DNA from: Aliidiomarina minuta
GTDB taxonomy: Bacteria; Pseudomonadota; Gammaproteobacteria; Enterobacterales; Alteromonadaceae
Assembly: GCF_003987145.1 (NCBI RefSeq)
Contig: NZ_PIPL01000001.1
Coordinates: 434,001-498,000, forward strand
Direction of reading: 5' to 3'
Length of the DNA: 64,000 nt
Shown here: positions 15,782 through 25,018 of the stretch, one piece after another
Layout of the letters: every line of letters starts with the position of its first letter
How positions within the stretch are numbered: the first letter of the stretch is position 1
The notes under the pieces: generated by a model
Databases searched by the model: none
Seen by the model: the letters and a program-made list of their open reading frames with translations, nothing else
Told to the model about the DNA's origin: nothing
Translations under genes and position numbers: made by a program

Positions 15782-15847
15782 CCAAGCGCTGCTACGGAAA
15801 GTTTACTCGCTTTCGCTCCTAAATTTCCGCAGAGCGCGGCGTTGGCT
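15776..15847 (+). repeat. attC site 6
   Basis: R'' GTATAAC (15776-15782) complements the cassette start GTTATAC (15431-15437). R' is GTTGGCT (15841-15847). GCGCTGC-TA-CGGAAA pairs with TTTCCGCAGAGCGC around a TTTACTCGC...CTAAA loop. 72 bp. Confidence 0.9.
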
Positions 15848-15905
15848 TTCGGTAAACGTATAAAAGTAGTATAGAATCCGGTATTTAAGCTATTGGAAAG
15901 CAATT

Positions 15906-16316
15906 ATGCCTAAAGTCGTCCAACAGCAAATTGGCAATATCGCCCTTGTCGTTGAAAACTACGACGATGCCATTGATTTCTATACCCAAAAGCTTCAGTT
16001 TACGTTAGTTGAAGATGCCGATTTAGGTGGTGGTAAGCGATGGGTTCAAGTTTCACCGCCAAATTCGAATGGAACAAATTTACTGTTGGCTCAAGCGAGT
16101 ACAGAGGAACAAGCTCAGTTTATCGGCAATCAGACTGGGGGCAGAGTTTTCCTGTTTTTACAAACGAACGACTTTTGGCGAGATTATGAGTTGATGAAAG
16201 CTAACGGTATTATTTTCAACGAAGAACCACGAATTGAAGAGTATGGAACGGTTGTAGTATTTCAGGATCTTTACGGAAATAAGTGGGATTTGTTGCAATT
16301 AAGCAGCGATCACTAA
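15906..16316 (+). CDS. VOC-superfamily (glyoxalase/bleomycin-resistance-like) protein
   Basis: 136 residues, one VOC module with paired beta-alpha-beta3 units: IGNIALVVENYDDAIDFYTQ at the N terminus, a KRWVQVSPPNSNGTNLLLAQ strand region, then VFLFLQTNDFWRDYELMKAN and a C-terminal VVFQDLYGNKWDLLQL with the metal-ligand Glu replaced by Asp/Leu positions. Members act on aldehydes, fosfomycin or bind bleomycin; this one is most like the uncharacterised lactoylglutathione-lyase-like group. It is the last recognisable cassette gene; no closing attC (expected AGCCAAC) follows. Confidence 0.85.
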   Translation: MPKVVQQQIGNIALVVENYDDAIDFYTQKLQFTLVEDADLGGGKRWVQVSPPNSNGTNLLLAQASTEEQAQFIGNQTGGRVFLFLQTNDFWRDYELMKANGIIFNEEPRIEEYGTVVVFQDLYGNKWDLLQLSSDH

Positions 16317-16540
16317 TAGTACGCGCCGCATTTTGGTTTACGGTTTGCGCGAACCTCGGTATTCTTGCCTGGCTTCACAGCCCCCACGGCAATGAGTTGC
16401 TTCGGAAAGGCGCCTACCACGTAGAGAATATTACCGTATCCAGTGTTTCGCACCAGGGGTCGGTTTCAGCAGTACTATTCCTCACTAGGTTTCGTTCTGC
16501 GGGGAAACACTGAATGGAACATGCAGCGAAGGCGGGAGCC
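16317..16540. other. Junction DNA between cassette array and core chromosome
   Basis: 224 bp without a defensible gene. A plus-strand frame continuing to 16513 has no start signal and spans the end of the VOC gene. No attC is present. The change to GC-richer sequence suggests the edge of the island. Confidence 0.3.
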
Positions 16541-18892
16541 TTAATCTGTGGTGACACCAATCTCCATGACAATGCGCTCGTCGTCCACTGAATCGATCTC
16601 TTCGGGCTCCATAATACGCACGCGGTCATCAGCGATACCGGTATCTTCGTTTGCATTGACCAGAGCGTCCCGTATTGCTGCTGCTCGGGCGTTGGCAAGG
16701 GCTATGAGTTCATTATCCGAAACGGATTGAGCGGCGACCACCTGCTCGGCCAGGTAAGTACGATAGGCGAGGGCGTCAAACTCTGGTTCATCAGATGACT
16801 CATTTTGTTCCTCGGTGAAGCGTTCCCGGACCGCCTCGAGGTCACTGTCCGGGTAATGCGAGGTGAACATTGCTTCGACCCTATCCTGGTTTGACTCGCT
16901 CGTCAGGCTTGGGTCTTCAGCGTCACGACCGACCTCCTCCAGGTGTTGACGTAAGCCTTCGATGGCCTTCTCTTGTTTCAGGGCCTGGCCATCAAATTCC
17001 CGGCTGAAAGGCCCCGCGAGTTCCAGGATCAGCGCCGAGCGCTGATTGAGAGCTTCGCGAAGCTCTGCGACGCGCTCTTGCTGAGGAGGGCCCAGATCGC
17101 TACGACCCTCCGAGAATTCTACCTGGCCAAGATCTTCAGACTCCGAACCGATGAGATCTGCCAGAAACCTGAAAGGCGCTTCGATAACTGAGGTAATAGC
17201 CTGCCCCAGTGCCTCGCGGATGATCGCGTTGAAGTCAAATTCCGGGTCGTCAACATCCCCTGTTACGGGTAGCGTAATATCAATAACGCCATCGCTGTCC
17301 TCGAGCAGGGCAATGGCTAAGTTTAGCGGCAGATCCATAGTGTCGTCGGAGTCAATTTCTTCGCCGAGTTCAAGATCGCGGAGTACTAGTTGGTTTTCTC
17401 CCTCGAGTTGTTCGTCGTCGATGGTGTATTCAAGATCAAGGTCCATAGTGCCCCCCGCGATAGCACGGCCAGCAAAGTCGACGGTGTAAGGCGAGTACTC
17501 GGGAATTTCAAGGTTGCGAAATGTCAGTGTTATATTGGTCTCGCGTGTAGGTTCCCAGACGTGGAAAGAGCCTTCAGCAAGCGCAAGGCCGTAATCTTCG
17601 ACCTGGCCTTCCAGGTTCAACCGTGCAGGTTCGTCTGAGGTAGAGCTCAACGTCGATACCTCCCCGCTTAACATCTGGATGTGCGTCGAGAAAGGCAGCG
17701 GCAGAGAATCATCGCTAAACTGCAGGGCGCCATCGGTCAGTTCAATGCCTTCAATAGTGATACTAAAGGGGTCTGGCTTTTCACTTTCTTCATTCTCTGT
17801 GTCTTCTTCGGCTGGGGGAGTATCTCCGAGATCGCCGAAATTGGTGGTCTGATCCTCGTTGATGACGACCTGCCCAGACAGCCCGTCGACGACGATAGTA
17901 CCGCTCTCAAGCTCTCTCTCTGTGAGGCTCAGCTCAATCTGCTCGGTGGACAAGCTGTGCCACCCGATCAGTGTCTCGTCATCAGGCCCCTGGCTGATGC
18001 TTAGCTCATTAATGCCAGCGGAACCCTGAAATGCAAAGGGTTGTTGTGCACCGGTATGCATTTGGCCACTCAAGGACAGAATCCCGCTATCTAGTTGTAA
18101 GCCGACGAAGTACTGCAAATAAGGAGCGGCCTGTACCATAGCCAGTTCATCGATATTGGCCGTGCCCTCTAAGGCGGGAGTCGGTAGTATCTGAAGTGTA
18201 CCGTCGAAGGCAAGCATACCGCCTTCGGCGAGTTGTCCTTCTAAGCGGACCTGAGCGCTCGTATCTTCGTGCAGCGTGAAATCCTCTACAGTCAGCCCTA
18301 TGTTTTGCAGTGCCAGTGATATCTGTTCCGGTGTATCAGTATCATCATCGGTCTCGTTGTTCAGGTTATCTGTGAAGCGCAACACACCACTTTCGACACG
18401 TAGATTGTTGATGCGCAAGGCAGGAGGCGACGGTTCGTCTTCGGGTTCGGGCTCAGCTCTATCAGGTCTTGCGTCTGCCAGTCGGGTAAACCGGGTTTGG
18501 CCCGACGCGAAGCGTTCTTCTTCAATGATCGGGGTATCAATGCGGATTGCGTTAAATGTCCAGGCTCTGTTGATAATACTCGACCAGGCAAGATCGACGG
18601 AAAGTCGCTCCCAGCTAATTAGCTCCTGGTCGTCGATATCCTTAAGTACAAGCCCATCAACGCGAAGCGTTAACGTATAGGGGTTGGCGCGTACCTTCTC
18701 AATTTGAAGTTTGCGCTCGAAATCCTCTTCAACTGTGTTCACCGCCATGTACTCAACAGCCCAGGGCACCGCAAAAAATCCTAGCAAGGTATACAGGATG
18801 AGTAGTATGAGCAGCCAGAATCGAATTCGACGTGGGGAGGCCCATTTTGTGCGCAGGTAGGCGCCGAACTGGCCAGGTGAAACGCTATGCAT
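16541..18892 (-). CDS. DUF748/AsmA-like membrane-anchored periplasmic protein
   Basis: 783 residues; ATG at 18892 after GAGG. A cytoplasmic basic N terminus is followed by one membrane helix (~26-48, FWLLILLILYTLLGFFAVPW). The periplasmic part has repeated AsmA/TamB-like beta units (LRVDGLVLKD, LRINNLRVESGVLRF, ITIEGIELTDGALQFSDDSL), typical of DUF748, followed by acidic linkers and a C-terminal OmpA-like alpha/beta stretch (ALANARAAAIRDAL...VRIMEPEE). AsmA-like proteins form lipid-conducting bridges or hydrophobic grooves between membranes; a role for this family is inference. It is shorter than many relatives. It stands alone and is GC-richer than the genes to its right. Confidence 0.8.
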   Translation of the reverse strand: MHSVSPGQFGAYLRTKWASPRRIRFWLLILLILYTLLGFFAVPWAVEYMAVNTVEEDFERKLQIEKVRANPYTLTLRVDGLVLKDIDDQELISWERLSVDLAWSSIINRAWTFNAIRIDTPIIEEERFASGQTRFTRLADARPDRAEPEPEDEPSPPALRINNLRVESGVLRFTDNLNNETDDDTDTPEQISLALQNIGLTVEDFTLHEDTSAQVRLEGQLAEGGMLAFDGTLQILPTPALEGTANIDELAMVQAAPYLQYFVGLQLDSGILSLSGQMHTGAQQPFAFQGSAGINELSISQGPDDETLIGWHSLSTEQIELSLTERELESGTIVVDGLSGQVVINEDQTTNFGDLGDTPPAEEDTENEESEKPDPFSITIEGIELTDGALQFSDDSLPLPFSTHIQMLSGEVSTLSSTSDEPARLNLEGQVEDYGLALAEGSFHVWEPTRETNITLTFRNLEIPEYSPYTVDFAGRAIAGGTMDLDLEYTIDDEQLEGENQLVLRDLELGEEIDSDDTMDLPLNLAIALLEDSDGVIDITLPVTGDVDDPEFDFNAIIREALGQAITSVIEAPFRFLADLIGSESEDLGQVEFSEGRSDLGPPQQERVAELREALNQRSALILELAGPFSREFDGQALKQEKAIEGLRQHLEEVGRDAEDPSLTSESNQDRVEAMFTSHYPDSDLEAVRERFTEEQNESSDEPEFDALAYRTYLAEQVVAAQSVSDNELIALANARAAAIRDALVNANEDTGIADDRVRIMEPEEIDSVDDERIVMEIGVTTD

Positions 18893-19088
18893 AGGATCGC
18901 CTCAATGGAAATGAGTCATATTGAACAGTGTAGACGTGTCCGTGGCCAGTGCCACTTTGCTAGATCAGGAGCGTATTTGGTGACTTGTTTGTCGGTTGTG
19001 GGTACGAGTTAAGTTTAGTAAGCTCAGTAACATAATAATAACCTGGGCAATTAAATTGAGCTTATAACTATAAAACGAGGATGGTTAG

Positions 19089-19616
19089 ATGAAGACACTG
19101 AGCTTTGTGGTTTTTGCTGTACTTATTTTTGCCCCGGTTAATGTTTTTGCGCAGGACAATGTTGAGCTCCAGCGTATGTTTGATGAAGATCAGGAAGCGC
19201 GGCGCAATCCGGATCTTGACTGGGACATATTGGATAAAGAAGACGCTGAACGCAGAGAGGCTGTGCTTGCCCTTTTGGCTGCCGGTGACATAAAAACAGG
19301 TCTGGATTATTTTAATGCCGCGGTGATTTTTCAGCATGGGGAAGCGGTGGAAGATATTCGTATAGCCCATTCATTGGCAACGGTCTCTGCCACTTTGGGT
19401 TATTCACGTGCGAACTGGTTAAAGGCCGCATCCTGGGATCGGCTCATGATGTATTTCGAACAGCCTCAGTGGTACGGCACCCAGTTTAGCGTTGATGATG
19501 CCGGTAATTGGGTTTTATATGACGTTGAGGCGGATATCATCACCGACGAACAGCGGGCTGAGTGGTCTGTACCTTCATTGGAAGAAGCCAAAGCACGGGC
19601 AGAGGCCCGAAATTAA
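19089..19616 (+). CDS. Secreted DUF6624-like protein
   Basis: 175 residues with a Sec signal peptide (cleavage after VFA, residues 1-21). The mature part has the DUF6624 pattern: LQRMFDEDQEARR near the start, then DAERREAVLALLAAGDIKTG, a FQHGEAVEDIRIAHSLA helix, and a Trp/Asp-Arg...QWYGTQF segment near the C terminus. Function unknown. The ribosome site is GAGG at 19077-19080. Confidence 0.7.
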   Translation: MKTLSFVVFAVLIFAPVNVFAQDNVELQRMFDEDQEARRNPDLDWDILDKEDAERREAVLALLAAGDIKTGLDYFNAAVIFQHGEAVEDIRIAHSLATVSATLGYSRANWLKAASWDRLMMYFEQPQWYGTQFSVDDAGNWVLYDVEADIITDEQRAEWSVPSLEEAKARAEARN

Positions 19617-19719
19617 AAAGGCCCTTCATGCTATGGAGTATATTCAGGTTGATTCTGGACTTATTCTTAAATCCGGGTATAAATAGAAAGTTGATATAAT
19701 GTAAACTAAAGATGGCCCC

Positions 19720-20733
19720 ATGAAAACTTCAATGCTCGGAATAGCATGTATCTTATTGCTTCTTGGTTGTAATTCCTCTGATGAAGAAACTATATCAGAG
19801 AACTTTAACGACACGCGCACACTTGTTGAACAGAGCATTGCCGATCTTAAGCTGGTTATTGCGACAGAGCTTGTTGAGCAGGCACAACACGACTGGCAAT
19901 CCACCGACTTACAAAGTTATGCCGTTACCAGACTTTTCACGTTTCTGAACTGTGATGATAATACTGCGTCTGATCCATATTCTCCTGTGCTAGACGTAGT
20001 GCCAGACTCAGGCGACCCTTACACCATTTACCCGTCCTCCCAGGGCCGACCTATTGGTCTTCCATCTGAAGAATTTGGCTACGAGCAGTTGCATGAAAGG
20101 CTGCTCGATGTTCTTGCCAGTAAACCCGTGCTATTAGGTCGCCAGTCTGGAAATATGGAGGAGTTGCCAACATTTGACGAGAGGGGAGTGGTCACTGAAT
20201 GGTTCCACAAAGAGCTCAACCAGTTCTTTTATAGCAGCAATAGTGTTGGGGACGGTTTTTATTATTCCTGTTATAACGTATCTAACCATCAGTTGATTAG
20301 CCTCGATGAAATGGGGTACCCATTGGAAGATTATGTTGCGGAGTTTAATGTTGGCATAGAAAGCTGGAAACAGGCGGATTTGCAGGATTATACCTATAGG
20401 GCTAGTTTCATTAGTGGTAGTTGCGCCGAACCGCAGATGTCGTCGAGGGCTACTGTTAGAGTTACCGAGGGTACAGTTGACGAGTCAGATATTGAGTGGG
20501 ACGGTGATGACCGCAGAGATTTAGGCGGGGCGACGATGGAGGAGCTGGTATTTTATGAGTTGTCCTATGCTATAGCTAATCTTCCAGACAGATTAACTGC
20601 CACTATGAGTGCTGATGACCATGTTGTCTTTGATTCTAATTTTGGCTTCCCGCTAAGTTTTTATGTTGAATATGACTCTGAATCGTCCGATTCATGTAAT
20701 GCCTCCGGAATTATTATTGAGTCGTTCGAGTAA
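19720..20733 (+). CDS. Lipoprotein with two DUF6174-like halves
   Basis: 337 residues; signal peptide with lipobox ILLLLGC (Cys17). It appears to hold two similar halves, each with a W-x-x-x-x-L-x-x-Y motif (HDWQSTDLQSYAVTR ~66-80 and ESWKQADLQDYTYRA ~214-228) and Cys residues, as in DUF6174-type lipoproteins. The role is unknown. It ends 12 bp before the nuclease gene and may be co-transcribed with it. The ribosome site is weak. Confidence 0.65.
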   Translation: MKTSMLGIACILLLLGCNSSDEETISENFNDTRTLVEQSIADLKLVIATELVEQAQHDWQSTDLQSYAVTRLFTFLNCDDNTASDPYSPVLDVVPDSGDPYTIYPSSQGRPIGLPSEEFGYEQLHERLLDVLASKPVLLGRQSGNMEELPTFDERGVVTEWFHKELNQFFYSSNSVGDGFYYSCYNVSNHQLISLDEMGYPLEDYVAEFNVGIESWKQADLQDYTYRASFISGSCAEPQMSSRATVRVTEGTVDESDIEWDGDDRRDLGGATMEELVFYELSYAIANLPDRLTATMSADDHVVFDSNFGFPLSFYVEYDSESSDSCNASGIIIESFE

Positions 20734-20745
20734 ACGGGTATTGCA

Positions 20746-22008
20746 ATGGACCAGGAAGACAAGACTCTGGCCTCTAACAATTTAGAGGCTCTGCTAATTA
20801 ATTTATTAGATGATAATGACTTTCAGGCGCTAAGTGATATGGAAGAGCGCTTTAATATTTTCGATGCACTGGGCACGCGACGGCAAGAGCTTCGCCATTC
20901 CGACTTTCTTTCTTATATTCTTGACCCTGGCAGGCCTCATGGCTTGGGGGATAAATTGTTAAGAGATTTCTTACTAGAAGTCACTGAGGATGCCGAAACT
21001 GTGATTCCTGATGTATTTCATGGAGTTCCTTTGCGGCTGGACCCATTAAACGATACTCAGGTTTATCGTGAGTATATGCATATTGATATTTTACTTCGAA
21101 TGCCGGGTAAGTGGTTGGTTTTAATAGAAAATAAGATTGGCGCTAGTGAGCACGGCGGGCAACTGACGAAATACGAAACTCAGATTGAAACTCACTTAGA
21201 TAACTTACCAGCGTTGTTGATATATCTTACACCGAGCGGTAGCCCGGCTAGTCAGCCCGATTGGATTCCAGTGTCCTATACCTTGGTCCATAGGTTAGTA
21301 AAGAAATGGGCGATAGCGTCATCAACACCGAATGATGTAAAAAATGCTTTGTCGAACTATGCGGATTATTTGGAGGGACATGTATTGGAAGACTCAAAGG
21401 TAGCTGAGCTTTGCCGGAGTATCTATAAACGGCATAAGCAGGCCATAGACATTCTTAATGAGCACATTCCAACCCCAAAAGACTTTTATCTTGATTTGGC
21501 GCAGAAAGTTATGAATTTGCTGGAGAAAGAAAACCGGATCGTATTGGATAGCAAATATCGCAAAGTTAATCGCTTTTATGATCCTCGGCTCAAAAAGTTA
21601 TTACCTGAAATTGATGAAAGTGCATCATGGACTCGCTCAGGAAAGGGAATTTTGTTCGAGTGGGAAATTGGCGCAGGGCATTTACGGCTTGATCTGGTAA
21701 TTGGACCTGTAAGTGAGACGGATAGAAAACGAATCTTTCAATACCTGGAGTCAAGTGAGTATCAAGCTCAGCTGACTGGCCAGGTTGAAGGGCTTAAAAT
21801 TGTTTCGAGGATCGGTAAACGTTGGGCACACTACACGCAAACTCCTATTATCGCGTTTGAACAAATCTATGAAGATATCGAATTGGAAGACACCCGTGAG
21901 CTGGTTAACACACTTAAAGCAAAAGTAGAGACTATTTTAGAAGCCCATTACAGTGTGTTGAGTGAGGTGTTGTCAGATGATCCTGCTCTCCATAGCGAAT
22001 CTCCATAA
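20746..22008 (+). CDS. PD-(D/E)XK nuclease superfamily protein (PDDEXK_4-like)
   Basis: 420 residues. The N-terminal segment RRQELRHSDFLSYILDP is typical of this group, and the nuclease core is visible as HIDILLRMPGKWLVLIENK (Asp on the first strand; Glu-x-Lys on the second, ~res 114-132), followed by GQLTKYETQIE. The C-terminal ~200 residues are helical with a strand-rich end. Proteins of this type occur singly and in defence islands, and may restrict foreign DNA. The DNA target and partners are not known. It is directly downstream of a lipoprotein gene and near three coiled-coil unknowns. Confidence 0.8.
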   Translation: MDQEDKTLASNNLEALLINLLDDNDFQALSDMEERFNIFDALGTRRQELRHSDFLSYILDPGRPHGLGDKLLRDFLLEVTEDAETVIPDVFHGVPLRLDPLNDTQVYREYMHIDILLRMPGKWLVLIENKIGASEHGGQLTKYETQIETHLDNLPALLIYLTPSGSPASQPDWIPVSYTLVHRLVKKWAIASSTPNDVKNALSNYADYLEGHVLEDSKVAELCRSIYKRHKQAIDILNEHIPTPKDFYLDLAQKVMNLLEKENRIVLDSKYRKVNRFYDPRLKKLLPEIDESASWTRSGKGILFEWEIGAGHLRLDLVIGPVSETDRKRIFQYLESSEYQAQLTGQVEGLKIVSRIGKRWAHYTQTPIIAFEQIYEDIELEDTRELVNTLKAKVETILEAHYSVLSEVLSDDPALHSESP

Positions 22009-22139
22009 ATTAATTAATGAAGTAATTATCTGATACAAGCGGGAAAGTAAATTTTTATAGCTTTAAAGCATTAGCTGTCATTTTAAACTTGCTTAGGCGA
22101 GTATTCTGATAAACAACGATTTTCTGTAAGGAGCCTTAA

Positions 22140-22709
22140 ATGAAGCTATATAGATTGATCGCGATAGTCTTCATTTTGTTGATATCAGGCTGTGCTACCC
22201 CGCCACAAGTGAAACAGCTTTCAGTTAAGCAGATGGATTATTTTGATTCTGCAGTACTGGCGGTATCTATTCAGTCGGAAGCGTTGCTTATGACAACTGA
22301 ACGATTGGTAAGTGATGCCAAAGCTCGAATTGATGCAGAAGAAAAGCAAAACAGAGCCAGATTAACCTCATTAGTACAGCAAGGTGGGCTGGATCAGGAA
22401 CAGGCTGCAGAGGTCACGAGACGAGTTGCGGAACGAGCTGCGCAGGCAATATCTGCGAAGAATAAACTTGATCAGGATTTTGCGGCAATCAAAGAGAAAA
22501 CACAGGAGTTAAATGCATACCTGGTAAAAATGAAAGAGGTGCATATTGCAATTGACGCTTATGTGCAATCAGAGAAAGCGGGCGAAACCGTAATGAATGA
22601 CGTGCTTAACCAGCGCTCGATACAGACGTTGTTGGCCACTGTGAATGACTTAACATCCAGAATTGAAAGCGGTAGCTCTGAACTCAGAAGCCTGGTTGAG
22701 GCTTTATAA
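22140..22709 (+). CDS. Coiled-coil lipoprotein
   Basis: 189 residues; signal peptide with lipobox LLISGC (Cys18). The mature part is almost all helix, with long heptad-like stretches (SLVQQGGLDQEQAAEVTRR and ISAKNKLDQDFAAIKEKTQE), so it probably forms a periplasmic coiled coil. Strong AAGGAG ribosome site. First of three closely spaced genes (12 bp, then ~93 bp) that look like one transcription unit. No family recognised. Confidence 0.7.
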   Translation: MKLYRLIAIVFILLISGCATPPQVKQLSVKQMDYFDSAVLAVSIQSEALLMTTERLVSDAKARIDAEEKQNRARLTSLVQQGGLDQEQAAEVTRRVAERAAQAISAKNKLDQDFAAIKEKTQELNAYLVKMKEVHIAIDAYVQSEKAGETVMNDVLNQRSIQTLLATVNDLTSRIESGSSELRSLVEAL

Positions 22710-22721
22710 AGGAGTTATTTC

Positions 22722-23021
22722 ATGAATAATAAAGAGCTTTTAATGAAAAAAACGGCAGAACTTGAGCAGGCTGCAGAGCAGATGGACGAGCCAGCGAGAA
22801 CCTTTGCGTTGGATGATATTAGTGAATTAAAAATATCCATTAAGAGTCAGTCGCTTGAAGATATTGTTCAGAAGATGCAGGGCTTCCAGCTTCCAGAGTT
22901 TGATGAAATGGACAAAAATATTGAGCTGGCAAAACAAGCTACCCAAGATCAAGCTAAGCGCGTAGATGCACTGAATAAAGCCGCAGGAATAGTTAAGAAA
23001 GCTGTAAACATGGCACTTTAA
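22722..23021 (+). CDS. Small helical protein of unknown function
   Basis: 99 residues, acidic, almost entirely helical (KTAELEQAAEQMDEPARTF; DKNIELAKQATQDQAKRVDA). No signal peptide, so presumably cytoplasmic. AAGGAG ribosome site. Second gene of the coiled-coil cluster. It could be an adaptor for the neighbouring 336-residue protein, but this is inference. Confidence 0.65.
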   Translation: MNNKELLMKKTAELEQAAEQMDEPARTFALDDISELKISIKSQSLEDIVQKMQGFQLPEFDEMDKNIELAKQATQDQAKRVDALNKAAGIVKKAVNMAL

Positions 23022-23114
23022 TTAGAAGTTAGAGTGCACTTCACGAAGGTTGACTACGTTGCAACCGAACCTGTTTTGGCAACGCTATTGATAATGGATA
23101 TTTGGAGAGGGATC

Positions 23115-24125
23115 ATGGGGTGGAAAGGTACGGTTAGATCGATAAGAGCGACAATTCGTGAAGCAGAACGAGATGCAAAGAGAAGACAGCGTGAGCTCGA
23201 GCGAGATCATAAAGAGTATCAAAAAATGCAGTTACTAGAGCAGGCGGCTTACGAAGTTGAAGTTTATGAAAACAAGATAGAGAGAATTCAGTCTTTGCAT
23301 AAGGATTGTTCAGAAACGGTTGATTGGCATTCTATTGCTAATTCAAGTCCACCTGTAGAACCTATCAAAACAGCAACAAGAGCGACTAAAGCGAGCTTTA
23401 AAGCCAATAACTATACCCCCGGATTTTTCGATAAAATATTCAAAAAAGGTGAGCGGAAACAAAAAACGCTAAACAAAGCTGTATTAAAAGCTCAGAGCGA
23501 AGATCAACAAGAGTATGAAGACAAGTTAAGAGAATGGAAATCTGAGACCGCCGACTGGAAAGAAAGCGCGGATCTTGCAAAGTTACTTTTTGCAGGCGAT
23601 CAAGAGTCTAAGATAAACGTAATAAAAGAACTAAACCCTTTCTCTGAAACTTCAAGAATGGGCTCTGACATTTCTTTCAAAGTTCATGCTAACTCTATTG
23701 TGGAAGCCGAAATTCACGTGCATGGAGAAGATATTGTCCCTAGTGAAACAAAATCTTTACTAAAAAGTGGAAAATTGTCAGTTAAAAATATGCCAAAAGG
23801 TATGTTCTACGGCATTTATCAAGATTATGTGTGTAGTTGCACGTTAAGAGTGGCAAACGAGCTATTTTCTATCTTGCCTGAGAACATGGTAATAGTTACC
23901 GCGGTTGATGAGTTGCTTAACACTGAATCTGGACACAAGGAAAAGCTTCCCATTTTATCCGTAGCGATTGCGAGAAAAACTTTACTGTCATTGAAGATAA
24001 GATACATCGACCCATCTGATTCAATGAGTAACTTCATTCATAATATGTCGTTTAAGAAAACAAAAGGATTTGAGTCTGTCGAAAGAGTTGATCCTATGGG
24101 TCTTAGCAACGAAAGGCTGCGTTAA
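23115..24125 (+). CDS. Cytoplasmic protein with N-terminal coiled coil, unknown function
   Basis: 336 residues from the ATG at 23115, chosen for the GGAGAGGG just upstream; the frame is open to a GTG at 23034 with no site. Residues ~5-60 are a highly charged coiled coil (REAERDAKRRQRELERDHK). A linker and second charged helix (ERKQKTLNKAVLKAQSEDQQ) follow. The last ~150 residues are an alpha/beta domain (EIHVHGEDIVPSE, MFYGIYQDYVCSCTLRVANE, ILSVAIARKTLLSLK). I do not recognise the family, but the C-terminal domain looks folded and conserved. Third gene of the cluster; paiB-like starts 2 bp after its stop. Confidence 0.65.
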   Translation: MGWKGTVRSIRATIREAERDAKRRQRELERDHKEYQKMQLLEQAAYEVEVYENKIERIQSLHKDCSETVDWHSIANSSPPVEPIKTATRATKASFKANNYTPGFFDKIFKKGERKQKTLNKAVLKAQSEDQQEYEDKLREWKSETADWKESADLAKLLFAGDQESKINVIKELNPFSETSRMGSDISFKVHANSIVEAEIHVHGEDIVPSETKSLLKSGKLSVKNMPKGMFYGIYQDYVCSCTLRVANELFSILPENMVIVTAVDELLNTESGHKEKLPILSVAIARKTLLSLKIRYIDPSDSMSNFIHNMSFKKTKGFESVERVDPMGLSNERLR

Positions 24126-24127
24126 AA

Positions 24128-24769
24128 ATGTATATACCTAAACATTTTAAGGAAGAGGATACCCAGAAGCTGCATGAGTATATCCGTGACTATAGTTTTG
24201 GGCTGCTTATTGTTGCGGACGAGGCTGGCATTGAGGCAAATCATCTTCCTTTTCATCTGAGTGAGAACCAAGACTTTGGTGTTTTACGCTGCCATGTGGC
24301 GCGCAATAATCCGGTATGGCTGCGTTTAACGGATGGTGCACGGGTTCTTGTTGTTTTTCAGGGGCCCGATGCCTATGTTTCACCTTCATGGTACGCAACC
24401 AAAGCCGAGACAGGGCGAGTTGTGCCAACCTGGAACTATCTGGCGGTGCACGCAGAAGGACGGGCCCGAGTTATTGAAGAGGGGGCCTGGTTGAAACAGC
24501 ATCTCCATGAGTTGACGGATAAACACGAATCTGAAATGAACGCCCCTTGGTCTGTTGACGATGCACCGGCGGATTATACGGAGCGCCTGATGAAAGCCAT
24601 TGTGGGTATAGAGATTGAGATTCATACGCTGACCGGAAAGCTAAAGGCCAGCCAGAATCAACCGGAACGAAACAGAGCAGGGGTTAAAGCAGGACTTGAA
24701 GAAACTGAGCAAAGATCCAGTCGTTTTGGGCAACTTAAAAAACTTAGCAGCGATCCTAAGCTTAGCTAA
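24128..24769 (+). CDS. PaiB-like FMN-binding negative transcriptional regulator
   Basis: 213 residues with a split-barrel flavin-binding fold. Family signatures: MYIPKHFKEED start, NHLPFHL, the VFQGPDAYVSPSWYATK segment, VPTWNYLAVHAEGRARVIEE and the C-terminal KLKASQNQPERNRAGV. In Bacillus PaiB influences protease and sporulation genes; most gammaproteobacterial members are annotated only by similarity and may instead be flavin/haem-binding enzymes. It follows the coiled-coil cluster by 2 bp, so it may be co-transcribed, but its wide distribution suggests an independent role. Confidence 0.9.
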   Translation: MYIPKHFKEEDTQKLHEYIRDYSFGLLIVADEAGIEANHLPFHLSENQDFGVLRCHVARNNPVWLRLTDGARVLVVFQGPDAYVSPSWYATKAETGRVVPTWNYLAVHAEGRARVIEEGAWLKQHLHELTDKHESEMNAPWSVDDAPADYTERLMKAIVGIEIEIHTLTGKLKASQNQPERNRAGVKAGLEETEQRSSRFGQLKKLSSDPKLS

Positions 24770-25018
24770 TTTAACTTTTGTTACTTATTTGCTCGCAACA
24801 GGTGACTTATGATCCCGAAGGTTACTTTATAGCGCGCCGGACAGGGATTAAAGTTAAAGTACTTTAAAATCATACGCTTGCAGTTTGATTGGTGGTTTGG
24901 TAACCACTTGGACTCCGTTTAGTATCTATTCTCTAGATAAATAAGAGATAATAACTCTTAACTATGCTGAATCGCATAGAACAACACATATCAAATCACT
25001 ATGGATACGGAGATCGAA

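Larger units (their letters stand above)
6452..16316. other. Integron cassette island without integrase (CALIN-like)
   Basis: Two runs of gene cassettes are delimited by attC sites (array 1: 7971-9254; array 2: 13211 to about 16316). Each run begins next to a copy of a 185-bp attI-like block. Cassette boundaries are unusually clear: starts and ends pair as reverse complements (GTTAGCC with GGCTAAC; GTTATGC with GCATAAC; GTTAGGC with GCCTAAC twice; GTTATCT with AGATAAC; GTTATAC with GTATAAC). No tyrosine-recombinase ORF of integron type is present in the window, so any mobility would need an integrase encoded elsewhere. A 3.8-kb segment without cassette features (9255-13024) separates the two runs. 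Confidence 0.85.

Noticed and set aside
16283..16513. 76-codon frame spanning the end of the VOC gene
   Set aside because: Starts inside the VOC coding region without a ribosome site; the downstream part has no known homology that I can see.
18940..18975. CGTATT upstream of the DUF6624 gene as a further ECF promoter
   Set aside because: The hexamer 16 bp upstream (TGCCAC) matches the -35 at only three positions.
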